Shown: positions 42,694-54,558, counted from the first letter of the stretch. The stretch: 64,000 bases of DNA from Neisseriaceae bacterium TC5R-5 (GCA_020830965.2 JACCFC020000015.1:25273-89272), one strand, 5' to 3'. Numbers and translations are program-made. The notes: generated by a model from the letters alone, not told the origin.

Positions 42694-43698
42694 TTAAGCC
42701 GCTAACATACTCACCAGTGCCCGCATGCTTTGCCAAGCATCACCATGCTCCACTCCTTTAATCTGCCGATCCACCCGTGCACATTCCGCCAGCGCCGCCA
42801 TCAATTTACGCGGGCCAATTCGACGCAAAGCAGGCTCCGCCAGCCGCTGCTTCTCGCCCCATAAGCGCAGCTCACGCACAAGGTCTCGTAATTGCCGCCC
42901 CTCTTTCAAGCCTTGGCGCAGACGCAACAGCGTGCGCACGTCCTCAGTCAATGCCCATAACACCAGCACTGGGGCTTCACCTTCCGCCAGCAAACCATTC
43001 AGCATACGCAACACACGGGCACTATCACCCGCCAACCAGGCTGCAGATAACTGAAACACATCAAAGCGCGCCACATTAGCCACCGCCTGCTGCAATTGCT
43101 CCAGGGTCAATTCGCCGGGTGGATACAATAAGGCCAGCTTATCCAGCTCTTGCCGGGCTGCCAGCAGATTACCTTCCACCCTATCGACAAACAAGGCCAA
43201 GCCTTCTCGAGATAACTGCTGTCCCTGGGCTTTGAGACGACGGCTAATCCATGCCGGCAACTCTGCTCGCCCCACTGGCTTGGCTTCGATTATCTGCGCC
43301 ATTTTCTCTAGCGCCACAAACCATTTAGCCTGCTGCTGTACACGCTCCAACTTAGGTAGGGTAATCAAAGTGACGGTGTCTTGCGGTAGTTGCGCGGCCA
43401 ACTGTTGCAACGCCTCTCCTCCCTCGGTACCGGGTTTACCACTAGGAATACGCAGTTCTAACAACTTACGCTCAGCAAACAAAGACACACTACTCATTGC
43501 AGCCCGCAGCTGTGACCAATCAAAACCAGCCTCTACCGTCAACACCTCGCGCGCTAGATAGCCCTGCTCACGAGCCGCTTGACGCAAGCTATCCGCCGCC
43601 TCCAAGGCCACCAGCGTCTCTTCACCGTGCACCAGATACAGCGGTGCCAGACCCTTGCTCACTGCTTGGACAAGTGTCTCAGCGCTGAGGACTGGCAT
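42694..43698 (-). CDS. holA: DNA polymerase III delta subunit
   Basis: This clamp-loader subunit opens the beta sliding clamp. It has 334 residues (E. coli 343). LYLVHGEETLVALEAADSLR near residue 19 and LLELRIPSGKPGTEG near 79 are typical of HolA, with a C-terminal helical collar domain (VDRQIKGVEHGDAWQSM near 310). It overlaps lptE by 20 bp. The leuS-lptE-holA order is conserved in proteobacteria. Confidence 0.94.
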   Translation of the reverse strand: MPVLSAETLVQAVSKGLAPLYLVHGEETLVALEAADSLRQAAREQGYLAREVLTVEAGFDWSQLRAAMSSVSLFAERKLLELRIPSGKPGTEGGEALQQLAAQLPQDTVTLITLPKLERVQQQAKWFVALEKMAQIIEAKPVGRAELPAWISRRLKAQGQQLSREGLALFVDRVEGNLLAARQELDKLALLYPPGELTLEQLQQAVANVARFDVFQLSAAWLAGDSARVLRMLNGLLAEGEAPVLVLWALTEDVRTLLRLRQGLKEGRQLRDLVRELRLWGEKQRLAEPALRRIGPRKLMAALAECARVDRQIKGVEHGDAWQSMRALVSMLAA

Positions 43699-44239
43699 CG
43701 ACGGGCTTTACACTCTGTGGGCCACTAATCGGCGCATTGGCAGGCTTGGTCAAAAAGCTCAAACGGCGCACAATCTGTTCAGCGGCATCACGCCGGGCAT
43801 CAGCCCATAATAGATTTTCCTCCTGCTCTTTCCCTAAAATGGCGCTGTCCGAATAGTTCATACTACGCCGCACTGTCACCACCATATCTGGCTCCACCGG
43901 CACGCCATACAATACAGTACGCACAGTGGCGGTATAGGTCAGTTGGAACTCATTGATTTTGCCCCCCACATTCAAGGTCAAAATATCTTTTGCCTGATTC
44001 TCGCTCAACAAACTCACCGTAGCCTGTGTCTGTTGTGCCGAAGGCAATAACTGCACCCGCTGATCACGCGCCAGCACCTGCCGCAAATCATTCCCGATAG
44101 CATAGCTACCCGTCTCCAGATACAGCATATTAAACGGCAGGGGTCGATCTACTCCGCCCAAGCCACGCAAATGGAAGCCACAGGCTGCCAGTGCCACAGA
44201 CAAGGCTAGCAATAGCCAGCACAGTACAACTCGCTTCAT
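43679..44239 (-). CDS. lptE: LPS-assembly lipoprotein LptE
   Basis: This outer-membrane lipoprotein plugs LptD for insertion of lipopolysaccharide. It has 186 residues. A lipobox ALAAC ends the signal near residue 19, followed at once by GFHLRG, the family's hallmark. Later blocks include YETGSYAIGNDLRQVL-like and the C-terminal helical segment ADARRDAAEQIVRRLSFL. I chose the ATG giving MKRVVLCWLL. It lies 55 bp downstream of leuS behind a terminator-like hairpin. Confidence 0.93.
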   Translation of the reverse strand: MKRVVLCWLLLALSVALAACGFHLRGLGGVDRPLPFNMLYLETGSYAIGNDLRQVLARDQRVQLLPSAQQTQATVSLLSENQAKDILTLNVGGKINEFQLTYTATVRTVLYGVPVEPDMVVTVRRSMNYSDSAILGKEQEENLLWADARRDAAEQIVRRLSFLTKPANAPISGPQSVKPVDASPQR

Positions 44240-44251
44240 GAACTTATCCCC

Positions 44252-44284
44252 AAACAAAAACAGGCCCCGTGATCAAGGCCTGTT
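44252..44284 (-). terminator. Intrinsic terminator after leuS
   Basis: AACAGGCC and GGCCTGTT pair around a 10-base loop; on the minus strand TTTTTG follows. It may reduce transcription into lptE rather than abolish it, since lptE starts only 13 bases further on. Confidence 0.75.
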
Positions 44285-44294
44285 CAACTCATTT

Positions 44295-46928
<2,634 letters not shown>

Positions 46929-47030
46929 TTAGGGATAGCTTACAAACTGAACGGAAGCCGCTCTATTACCACAGCAGCCTGCAAAATTAATCGGCCATTA
47001 TAACGGCCAGCCTGCCTTCCCGATAAGGCC

Positions 47031-47063
47031 TAAAAACAAAAGCTTGGCACAAGGCCAAGCTTT
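47031..47063 (-). terminator. Intrinsic terminator at the end of the T6SS operon
   Basis: AAAGCTTGGC pairs with GCCAAGCTTT (five-base loop), followed on the minus strand by TTGTTTTTA. It ends transcription 29 bases past the small exported protein and protects leuS from T6SS readthrough. Confidence 0.85.
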
Positions 47064-47091
47064 AACAAGGTTTATCAGTACACAAGCACAC

Positions 47092-47472
47092 TCAAGGGCA
47101 AGGCTTCACACTCCAGCCATTACGGCCTCTGCGACAGGAAAAATCCTCCCGAACTGAATTGATCGTCCACACACTGCCATCACGACTCAATCGAAGCTGT
47201 AAACGCACACCTTTAATACTGTCATCCATTAGCCCCTCATAAGACAAGGAAATATTGGCTCGATCAAACGCCTCAGGCTGGCTGTGCTGTAACACGCGGA
47301 GTGTCTGGTAGGCAAACTTACCATCCTGGCCTAAACGGGGCTTAGCAAACCTCATCACCACCTCTAGCGGCAACTCCCCTGCTTGGCCGACAAACGGCAG
47401 ATTCAGCTCGTTTGCCTGCACCACAGCAGCAGTGAGCGAGAAGCCCAATAAACAACATCTAAGCAGATTCAT
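47092..47472 (-). CDS. Small exported protein of unknown function at the end of the T6SS operon
   Basis: This 126-residue protein has a signal peptide (MNLLRCCLLGFSLTAAVVQA), so it is predicted to be periplasmic. The mature part is about 106 residues with a Cys near the end (FSCRRG and a final KPCP), which could form a disulfide. I do not recognise a family. It starts 28 bp after the OmpA-domain gene and ends the T6SS transcription unit, so a role in T6SS envelope assembly or an unrelated passenger are both possible. There is no lipobox, so it is not a typical TssJ. Confidence 0.7.
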   Translation of the reverse strand: MNLLRCCLLGFSLTAAVVQANELNLPFVGQAGELPLEVVMRFAKPRLGQDGKFAYQTLRVLQHSQPEAFDRANISLSYEGLMDDSIKGVRLQLRLSRDGSVWTINSVREDFSCRRGRNGWSVKPCP

Positions 47473-47500
47473 TAGCGTAACTCCTGAATGGAATAGCACA

Positions 47501-49138
47501 CTACTTCTCTTTCGGCCTAATCAGCATTACTTCGACCCGTCGATTAGTCGCCCTGCCAACTTCATCCGCATTACTCGCCAGCGGCCTAGTATCACCATAG
47601 CCTTGAATTGCAAAACGGGTTACCGGCAACTTTGCCTTACGCATCAACCAATCGCGAACGGCCAAGGCTCTAGCCACAGACAATTCAATATTACGCGCCG
47701 AATCCCCCAAATCATCGGTATGTCCGGCAATCAACACATTCATTTCGCTATTTGACAAAATCAGATCCAGAATCTGCTGCAAAGACTGATCAGCTCCAGG
47801 CAACAACACCGACTTACCTGGAGCAAATAGCATTACCGCATCTACCGTCACTGAATCTGGCTTCGGAGCGACATAGCTATCAATCATCTGAGTGAGGTTA
47901 GGCAATAACTCATAGCCTCGATACAAGCCCCAATCCAGCCCACTACGTCCCACTTGGGCATCATGCAGCAAACGTTCTCTATCACGCTCTAGCTGCCGTA
48001 AGGCATTAACCTTTGCTTCTTGTTGCAGATTATCAATCTGCGCATAAGCGGCCAAATGACTACCAAGCTCCTCAAGCAAAACTCTGTTACGCCAACCCGC
48101 AACACTGACACTCAAACCAACAGTCAATACCGTTAAAGCCATCGCATAAGCAAATGTTCGCCCAACTCTACCGGTACTTAAGCGCTTGGCCAAAGATGGC
48201 GGATCAATCTTAGCCAAAATAGGTAAAGGCAATGGCGCAGCGGCAGAGCCGGTTGGATTGGGCTGCAGATTAGTTTTTTCAGTCAACCAGCGCGACCATG
48301 CTCCCAAATCGACCGCCGCGTGGTTCACATCGGCCAATAACACACCGGCAGGAGCAAAAGGAGCCGTCGACAAGATTGGGCTCACGCTGGACAAAATAGA
48401 CTGATCTGTCAGCCAATCCAATAATGACTTACCTAAGGCCGCCCGCTTAATCGTAGCCACATCCGTCTGCTCCACTCTGGCCAATTGCAATTGCTTGCGC
48501 AAAGACTGGGTACTACGCTTCAGGTCTGTCGTCACCGGGTGCAACAAATTAAACTCATCGCCATGCCAACTCGCCGTATCAGCCTGATAGACTCCACTTT
48601 GCCCTGCCAACTGGGCATAAATAGTGAGATAACACGGTAGCTCTACCTCGTCCAAACCGCCCTCATCTGCCAACAGCTTACGCCACTGTACAAACTGCTG
48701 ACGCATCGCCATACCATCCACATGACCGTCTGGCAAAAAAGGCAGAATAGCCGCATATAGAACATTTCCGTCTTTGCCTAAACGGCCAAGCAAAGGCCTC
48801 AACTCTGCAGGAGTTGCGGCTAATAACCACAGCGCACCTTGCTCCTGTCGCACCGAAGCAGCCACTCCGCTACGCGCAAACAGACTTTTGGCATAAGGCC
48901 CCACCACCAAAATAATCGGGGTACCAGTGACCACTTGCTCCGGCTCACCTTTGGTCAACACCTGCATGTCTTCCTCGACATGACGGTACCACAACCAGCC
49001 CAAACAAAGCAGCAACACCAAGCCACATACGGCAGGCAACCAGCGCCACCAGGCCTCCACTCCAAGACTCAAGGATAGGCCCAGCAACAAAAACGCTGCC
49101 CATAATATTAATAAATAACGCAGATATGCCTTACGCAT
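47501..49138 (-). CDS. T6SS-associated OmpA-domain membrane protein with TssM-like topology
   Basis: This 545-residue inner-membrane protein has two N-terminal membrane spans (about residues 6-26 and 33-50), a cytoplasmic domain of about 270 residues, a third span near 320-342 (FAYAMALTVLTVGLSVSVAGW), and a periplasmic part ending in an OmpA peptidoglycan-binding domain. The last has NVLIAGHTDDLGDSARNIELSVARALAVRDWL near 455 and GRATNRRVEVML at the end. The membrane layout (two spans, cytoplasmic domain, third span, periplasmic domain) is that of TssM, but TssM is about 1,100 residues or more and ends in a different periplasmic domain. It follows tssL by 15 bp. OmpA-type accessory proteins (TagL and others) anchor T6SS complexes to peptidoglycan. 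Confidence 0.8.
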   Translation of the reverse strand: MRKAYLRYLLILWAAFLLLGLSLSLGVEAWWRWLPAVCGLVLLLCLGWLWYRHVEEDMQVLTKGEPEQVVTGTPIILVVGPYAKSLFARSGVAASVRQEQGALWLLAATPAELRPLLGRLGKDGNVLYAAILPFLPDGHVDGMAMRQQFVQWRKLLADEGGLDEVELPCYLTIYAQLAGQSGVYQADTASWHGDEFNLLHPVTTDLKRSTQSLRKQLQLARVEQTDVATIKRAALGKSLLDWLTDQSILSSVSPILSTAPFAPAGVLLADVNHAAVDLGAWSRWLTEKTNLQPNPTGSAAAPLPLPILAKIDPPSLAKRLSTGRVGRTFAYAMALTVLTVGLSVSVAGWRNRVLLEELGSHLAAYAQIDNLQQEAKVNALRQLERDRERLLHDAQVGRSGLDWGLYRGYELLPNLTQMIDSYVAPKPDSVTVDAVMLFAPGKSVLLPGADQSLQQILDLILSNSEMNVLIAGHTDDLGDSARNIELSVARALAVRDWLMRKAKLPVTRFAIQGYGDTRPLASNADEVGRATNRRVEVMLIRPKEK

Positions 49139-49153
49139 TCGCCACCCATAAGT

Positions 49154-49840
49154 TCATAAACGAGCAGCCGACTGATTGCTTTCCGCCAAAGCCAAATCAA
49201 CAGTCCAATACCAACCAGCCCATATAACTAATAACACCACAACGCAAAGTAACAATGTGCTCAATAGCACAACATCTCTTTTTCTACTAAGCACAACACC
49301 GTTTTTTACTTCCCGCTTATTTTGAACTACTAGTGGTACCACATTTTCAACCTGACCCCCCTCAGTTAGCTCAATTGAACCTTTTAACTGAAGTAATAAA
49401 TCATGAGCTTGTTTTTCACGCCGTAAAAATCGACCCAAATCTAGCTCTAGTAGCAAACGATAACAATAAGCTAATTGGCTATTTTTGTGTTGCCGCAGTG
49501 CCAACTCAATGTTTTTTAACACTACTTCCGTACCATCAACGCGGTTGAAAAAAAATCGCTCCAATCGTTGGCTATTCCATTCATATTGCTGTCCGGCATC
49601 CACGAAGTGATTTGCTGCAGCATCTAATAACACACATTGCACCAAGGAAATATCACCCACCTGATCGGCAGAAAAGCCGGCAGACTCCAAATCAGCCCGT
49701 AACTGCTTTACTAAATCAATACAGCGACTACGCCAGGTAGCAACAGAGGGCACTAAACTGCCTTTGGCAAGCAAAGCAATATGCAATACAGTCCCTTCAA
49801 AATACAACTGAATCTGCTGTTGCTTCTCAAGACTTATCAT
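49154..49840 (-). CDS. tssL: T6SS membrane-complex protein TssL (DotU family)
   Basis: This inner-membrane T6SS protein binds TssM and recruits the baseplate. It has 228 residues. A cytoplasmic helical DotU domain (residues about 1-160) includes LVQCVLLDAAANHF near 69, matching the ALCALLDEA segment of the family, then NSQRLERFFFNRVDG near 88 and YCYRLLLELDLGRFLRRE near 122. A single C-terminal span is near 196-216 (VVLLSTLLLCVVVLLVIWAGW), as in TssL. The sequence is divergent, so DotU family is firmer than orthology. I chose the ATG at 49840 after AGGGGGAG. Confidence 0.8.
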   Translation of the reverse strand: MISLEKQQQIQLYFEGTVLHIALLAKGSLVPSVATWRSRCIDLVKQLRADLESAGFSADQVGDISLVQCVLLDAAANHFVDAGQQYEWNSQRLERFFFNRVDGTEVVLKNIELALRQHKNSQLAYCYRLLLELDLGRFLRREKQAHDLLLQLKGSIELTEGGQVENVVPLVVQNKREVKNGVVLSRKRDVVLLSTLLLCVVVLLVIWAGWYWTVDLALAESNQSAARL

Positions 49841-49906
49841 TACTCCCCCTAAAAAACTACAGACAGGCAAAAAATCGTTCAAACCAGTTTAAATAATATA
49901 ATTTAC

Positions 49907-50746
49907 TCAACTCTCTTTTCTTAAACCATGATCATAGTGCTCAAATCTATTATGTTCTGTTGGTGTTGACAACAAAACTGCAGGCTTAATATTTCCTTTC
50001 AACGTTTCCTGAAACATGAAGCTCATCCACGTTTGCTCATAAGGGTGAGCCCACTTGGTTTCTAAAAACATTTTCCTGTTGCCTGAGCGGCTAACAACTT
50101 GCGGCCAATTACAGTAATACACCTCCCCTGTTGCGAAAGGAAGGCCGTCCTCGATTTGAATATTTTTAAAATTTGTTTTAGGTGGAGAGACTGAAAAACC
50201 TTGAACAGGCAAACTAGCATTTTCCGGCCAAAGGACTTCCCTCACATCTTGAGGAACATTGTACCAAGCCCACTGTGTTTCATTACAACCAAAATACTCT
50301 GTAAAGTTCAATTTCAAAAAATCAAGTTCATTCTTTTTGACTATTGCTATGGATTTTTGATAAATATTTCTCACATATCGATTAAAACCATTTTTACAAA
50401 CCGTATTTTGACCTAAATAAAACAACATATCATCTTCGAAAAAAAAATAAACATCAAACGCACTATCTTCTGCATGTTCAGCAATAAACTGCCTACCCCC
50501 ATTAATACCTAAATTATTTTTTTTAATATATTGAAAGCCATAGACATGACAAAGCTCCTGATATTTACCAGTAGTTGTAAGATCAGTTGAATTATCAAGT
50601 AAAAATTTATTTTTTATTCCAATAATAAAATTATCATCATATGCCAGCATTGACAAAAGCAAGGCATGAAACTGACTTGGGCTGTTAAACGACAAAACAT
50701 ACAAAGCTGTATTTTCTGAATCTAACTTACTTTTTAATGAATCCAC
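49907..50746 (-). CDS. GT-A fold (family 2-like) glycosyltransferase inside the T6SS operon
   Basis: This 279-residue protein looks like a nucleotide-sugar glycosyltransferase. LYVLSFNSPSQF near residue 15, LLDNSTD near 48, NNLGINGGRQF near 77 and FEDDMLFY near 103 follow the order of GT-A enzymes, with EDD as the metal-binding acidic motif. No membrane span is seen, so it is cytoplasmic. It is AT-rich like the neighbouring T6SS genes. It lies between a GlcNAc-transferase-like gene and tssL, so a shared acceptor with the neighbour is inferred. The donor sugar is unknown. Confidence 0.75.
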   Translation of the reverse strand: MDSLKSKLDSENTALYVLSFNSPSQFHALLLSMLAYDDNFIIGIKNKFLLDNSTDLTTTGKYQELCHVYGFQYIKKNNLGINGGRQFIAEHAEDSAFDVYFFFEDDMLFYLGQNTVCKNGFNRYVRNIYQKSIAIVKKNELDFLKLNFTEYFGCNETQWAWYNVPQDVREVLWPENASLPVQGFSVSPPKTNFKNIQIEDGLPFATGEVYYCNWPQVVSRSGNRKMFLETKWAHPYEQTWMSFMFQETLKGNIKPAVLLSTPTEHNRFEHYDHGLRKES

Positions 50747-50767
50747 CGTATTTCATCGCCATATTGT

Positions 50768-52132
50768 TTATTGAACATTTCTATCTGTAATTTTCATCCA
50801 ACCTTTTTCTTTATGTACAGGCCAAATTCGGTAAGTTTTCAACTCACAATCTAAGGGGCTACAAAATTGGATACTATACATAACCCAATCTTTATGGCTT
50901 TTATCTAGTAGAGAAAACATTTTCTCAGGCCATAAATCCTCACGGTATATCTCAACGCGATCCTTATCATGCACACCCACATACCAAAACTTATAATCCT
51001 CTAAAGGACCATCACCTAATTCATTTCTATGAATAGCAATAGATACTGTATTAGGTCGAATTAAGGAGTTGCGCCAATCGACATCAGAATAAGATCGAAC
51101 ATAATCTTTCTCAGGAATTTTGCAATCTAAGACAGTCTGCTGTACTGCCCTATATTTAAAGCTAATACCGGCATAAGCCTCATACTCTGCAAGAGTGCGA
51201 ACAGAACCAAGGCCATATTTGTCAAAATCAGCTAAAGAGTCATTACTCATACCAAGCAAAGCTCTATTTTTCTCAAAGCACTTTATATCACGCTCATGCC
51301 AAGCAAGCTTCACCTCTCCAGCTTCTTTTCGCTCGGTGCTATGGTCATCCCAAACTTTCGTTCTATTCTCTCTAGTATATTCATGCCACGCCAAAACTTT
51401 GTAAGGATGATATAAGTCATAGCCATGGGTAAATGCTCTAACTGCAATAGAAATTTCTTCACCGTGAAAAAAATACTCGGGATCGTGTTGCACTTCAACG
51501 GCAAAGCTACCATCAGCAAAAGTAAAGTGACCGCTATAAAATCGAGACCGAACTGGCTTTTTTAATTTCTCCCAATCACCTATATAATTTGGTTTAATCA
51601 GCAATACCCCAGCAGGAGTAAAATAATCAAAAGAAAGATAGGAGGGTTTACGGTTACGTCCTTCAGGATCATTATTAGGATTGTATGCCGGCAAATAAGC
51701 AGTTAGCACCGGTTTGGCACTTTCATCACGCATACATTCGAGCATTGCAATAACATCCTCATCCCAACGTGCAATAAAGCGATGATGTGAATCAAGCTGT
51801 AAAGTGTACTTTTCGCCGGAGTAATACTGTTGAACTTTATTTCTAGCCCAACAGGCACCCTCGGTTGCCAAATAATCGACATCTATCAACTTAATTGAAG
51901 CACCCATATAACTAAGGCTGTGTAATAAATCATCACTTTGATTCACTTCTCCAATATGTAACTTAAAACTGGCTTGAATAAAATCACCAAGACTCTGCTC
52001 GTCACCATGCTGCCAACAGACAACTATCTGTAAATTTTCTGGTTTACCCGCCTGCTCAATCAGATCTAAAAGCGTAGGAACTAGCTCAGGATCTCGGTAA
52101 CTAGCGATTTGCACGAAAATACTATTACTCAT
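50768..52132 (-). CDS. GlcNAc-transferase-like protein (PF11397-type)
   Basis: This 454-residue protein has the start SIFVQIASYRDPELVPTLLDLIEQA with VVCWQHGDEQS after it, the hallmark of the GlcNAc transferase family typified by Skp1 GlcNAc-transferase. The segment GACWARNKVQQYYSGEKYTLQLDSHHRF near residue 91 gives the acidic DSH metal motif, and DPEYFFHGEEISIAVRAFTHGYDLYHP near 220 is conserved in the family. The C-terminal 130 residues are a less familiar extension. Family members glycosylate hydroxyl groups on proteins or glycans. Presence in a T6SS operon is unusual; acceptor unknown. Confidence 0.8.
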   Translation of the reverse strand: MSNSIFVQIASYRDPELVPTLLDLIEQAGKPENLQIVVCWQHGDEQSLGDFIQASFKLHIGEVNQSDDLLHSLSYMGASIKLIDVDYLATEGACWARNKVQQYYSGEKYTLQLDSHHRFIARWDEDVIAMLECMRDESAKPVLTAYLPAYNPNNDPEGRNRKPSYLSFDYFTPAGVLLIKPNYIGDWEKLKKPVRSRFYSGHFTFADGSFAVEVQHDPEYFFHGEEISIAVRAFTHGYDLYHPYKVLAWHEYTRENRTKVWDDHSTERKEAGEVKLAWHERDIKCFEKNRALLGMSNDSLADFDKYGLGSVRTLAEYEAYAGISFKYRAVQQTVLDCKIPEKDYVRSYSDVDWRNSLIRPNTVSIAIHRNELGDGPLEDYKFWYVGVHDKDRVEIYREDLWPEKMFSLLDKSHKDWVMYSIQFCSPLDCELKTYRIWPVHKEKGWMKITDRNVQ

Positions 52133-52240
52133 TTTTCACTCATATATATTTTGAAATAAGTGACCAAGCTCAACATAATGGAGAATGCTTTAGTCACTTA
52201 AATACTTAAAATTGATATAAAACTCTTTGCCAACCAAACA

Positions 52241-53407
52241 CTAATCAACGACAAACCTGATCGTCGCCTGCCCCGTTAACCGACCTGGCTGAGCAGAAAT
52301 TCCAGTATTTTTCACAAGAGTTGCATCAAGAGAAAAATTATATTCATTAATCTGAACGCTATCTCTATTAACTTCGCTATTGGTAGGTGCGTTTCTTACT
52401 TCTTTGACAGTTCCATCTGGCGTCAAAACACGACCAGGTGACAATTGGGGGATCAATCTAATTCCAAAGCTATTATTATCATTAGCATCATTGACATTGC
52501 TAAGCGACACTAAGTTCGCACTAAAACTAGATGCCGTTGTATTAACCAAAGAAGCTGTTACTGAGGCAATGTTACTACCCATGCAGGTATAACTTAACGG
52601 AACTGTTATCGTAGGGCCAAAGCCAGTAGTCGGCAAAAAACTAGAGGGAAAAACATCTCCAAAATCAACAATATTGCCTGGTGGGCCACTTACAGAACAG
52701 ACAGGCACCTCTCTCGCTGTAGCTAATGCACGAACAACAGCAATCGAATGAGCAGTTTCAAAATACATACGCCCTTCTAAGCCAGCTAAAATATTCGCAC
52801 CCAGGTTCGTTGGGTTGGTTATAGTTCCAGTTTTATATAGATCCACTGTAGCAGAAGAGTTATTAGCAAAAAGTATTGAAACTCCAGCAGGATCGAATGC
52901 AATCAAAGATGCCTTTTCAGCAAAACGAAATGGGTCAGAAAAACCATTGTTGACGGTCACTGCCATACCTACGCCCACCATAGCTGTACTATATAAATCA
53001 CCACCAACATCAGCAACACTACCAAGAACATCGGCTGCACCGCCATTATTGAAAACCCTATATAATCTAGTTAAACGAACATTATTAGCTATTACAGCTA
53101 CAGTAGTGTCTCCATATTCTAGATCGTCAAGATATCTTGCTTTATTACTCTCAAATCCTGCGCCATCTAGTACCCGATTATATGCTCCATTCGCAACAAA
53201 AGGACCCACAGTTCTTGTGGCAACTCTTTGACCACTCTTCGCATCTCCTCTAATAAGAACATTACCAAGATCAACCGTTATCGGTGTTAAACTCGGATTT
53301 CCATATGGGTATACAATATTCGGCGGAGCATTAAAAGCATGTGCTATAGATAGCATAAAAAAAACACAAATGCCTGTAAAAAAAATCCCAACACATTTCA
53401 TTTTCAC
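52241..53407 (-). CDS. Fimbrial-type exported protein (two-domain pilin/adhesin-like)
   Basis: This 388-residue protein has a signal peptide ending in AHAF near residue 24. The mature N-terminal domain (about 26-235) is Gly/Ala/Asn-rich without Cys, and the C-terminal domain (about 240-388) resembles a fimbrial subunit: a Cys pair (VPVCSVSGP and YTCMGS about 40 residues apart) and an ending GQATIRFVVD, like the alternating terminal strand of chaperone-usher pilins. That makes a tip-adhesin layout. No chaperone or usher gene is in the window, so its assembly partner is missing or elsewhere. It lies between tssA and the glycosyltransferases and is clearly not a core T6SS protein. Confidence 0.7.
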   Translation of the reverse strand: MKMKCVGIFFTGICVFFMLSIAHAFNAPPNIVYPYGNPSLTPITVDLGNVLIRGDAKSGQRVATRTVGPFVANGAYNRVLDGAGFESNKARYLDDLEYGDTTVAVIANNVRLTRLYRVFNNGGAADVLGSVADVGGDLYSTAMVGVGMAVTVNNGFSDPFRFAEKASLIAFDPAGVSILFANNSSATVDLYKTGTITNPTNLGANILAGLEGRMYFETAHSIAVVRALATAREVPVCSVSGPPGNIVDFGDVFPSSFLPTTGFGPTITVPLSYTCMGSNIASVTASLVNTTASSFSANLVSLSNVNDANDNNSFGIRLIPQLSPGRVLTPDGTVKEVRNAPTNSEVNRDSVQINEYNFSLDATLVKNTGISAQPGRLTGQATIRFVVD

Positions 53408-53469
53408 AACCTCTCAAAAATATTATTTATATAAAAATCACAAATCAGCTAAATATCAAAACACTATCA

Positions 53470-54558
53470 CTATTCATCTCCGGATTGATCCCATTTGGCT
53501 AATACCTCTAATGGCACCATATCAATTAACTCAGAATAGCGCTTACCCACCATACGCTCCGCTTGCCGTAACAAGATAATCACCGGGCTACTCGGCTCAT
53601 TATCTTCAAACCAAGTACGAATTTGCTGAATTTTGCCCAAAGCAGCCCAACGATCCATACTTGACGATATCACTACTGATGATTTTTCGATAGTAACACC
53701 TACCGTTTCTGGAGCGTGGTTAACAGCAACAAACTCATTCCCCTCGACGGGCATAGTCACCGGGGAGGAGGTAAGGTCATGCTCAACACGCTCGACCATA
53801 TCAGAAGAATGAGCAATCGCGACAGTTGACTCAACTTCCTCGCTGGCAAAAGGTTGCAAAAGCTTGACCAGTTCTTGCAAATCCGGAGCATCAGCAGTCA
53901 TCTCCGTCTGCAAGGTATTCGACAGCGCCAATAACTCTGCATATGCTTCTGTTAGCGCCACTACAGTCTTATCCCGCTTCGCTTTTAGCTCTTTCAACAC
54001 TCGCAATACCGCCTCGCCGGTCAACGCATCTTTCACACGCGGAATAGCAAAAGCCTTTTCGACATCTTTCACCTGCAATTGTAGGCCCGCTGCTTTAGGT
54101 AAGTTAATATTGCGAACATCCAACAACAAACCACTATGATCGACTAACTCAGTAAAGGCATTGGCACGCATTATCGGATCATATTCACCATCTATTACCA
54201 AAGCGGGATGTAAGTAGTCTGGATAAATATCTAACAACGATTTCAATAACACGACTCCATCACGCAGCCCTTCGGCCCCTACCTGCCGCAACCTGCTACG
54301 CAACAGAATAATAACTAAACGAATATCTTTAGTTCGCAGTAATAAAGTACGGGAATCTCGCTCAACCTCTGCCCAGTTGACCGGTTCTGCCAAACCGACA
54401 AAATCACCATATTGGGCATCCATTTTTGCCGCTATAGATGACTGTAACATTACAAAAGCTGGGTCATACTCTAAATTCAAACCACATGGCGCCTCAGTAG
54501 AGATCGCTTCTAACAATTCACTATATTTTATCTGCGCACCAAGGTGATTAGTTGGCAT
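53470..54558 (-). CDS. tssA: T6SS baseplate/sheath assembly protein TssA
   Basis: It coordinates T6SS baseplate docking and tail-sheath polymerisation. It has 362 residues. The ImpA N-terminal domain shows EAPCGLNLEYDPAFVMLQ near residue 17, then WAEVERDSRTLLLRTKDIRLVIILLR near 57 and DGVVLLKSLLDIYPDYLHP near 95. A variable middle follows, then the C-terminal segment NEPSSPVIILLRQAERMVGKRYSELI. I chose the ATG at 54558 (MPTNHLGAQI). It overlaps tssG by 11 bp. Confidence 0.93.
   Translation of the reverse strand: MPTNHLGAQIKYSELLEAISTEAPCGLNLEYDPAFVMLQSSIAAKMDAQYGDFVGLAEPVNWAEVERDSRTLLLRTKDIRLVIILLRSRLRQVGAEGLRDGVVLLKSLLDIYPDYLHPALVIDGEYDPIMRANAFTELVDHSGLLLDVRNINLPKAAGLQLQVKDVEKAFAIPRVKDALTGEAVLRVLKELKAKRDKTVVALTEAYAELLALSNTLQTEMTADAPDLQELVKLLQPFASEEVESTVAIAHSSDMVERVEHDLTSSPVTMPVEGNEFVAVNHAPETVGVTIEKSSVVISSSMDRWAALGKIQQIRTWFEDNEPSSPVIILLRQAERMVGKRYSELIDMVPLEVLAKWDQSGDE

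Noticed and set aside
47092..47472. Small exported protein as TssJ
   Set aside because: It has an ordinary signal peptide without a lipobox, whereas TssJ is a lipoprotein.
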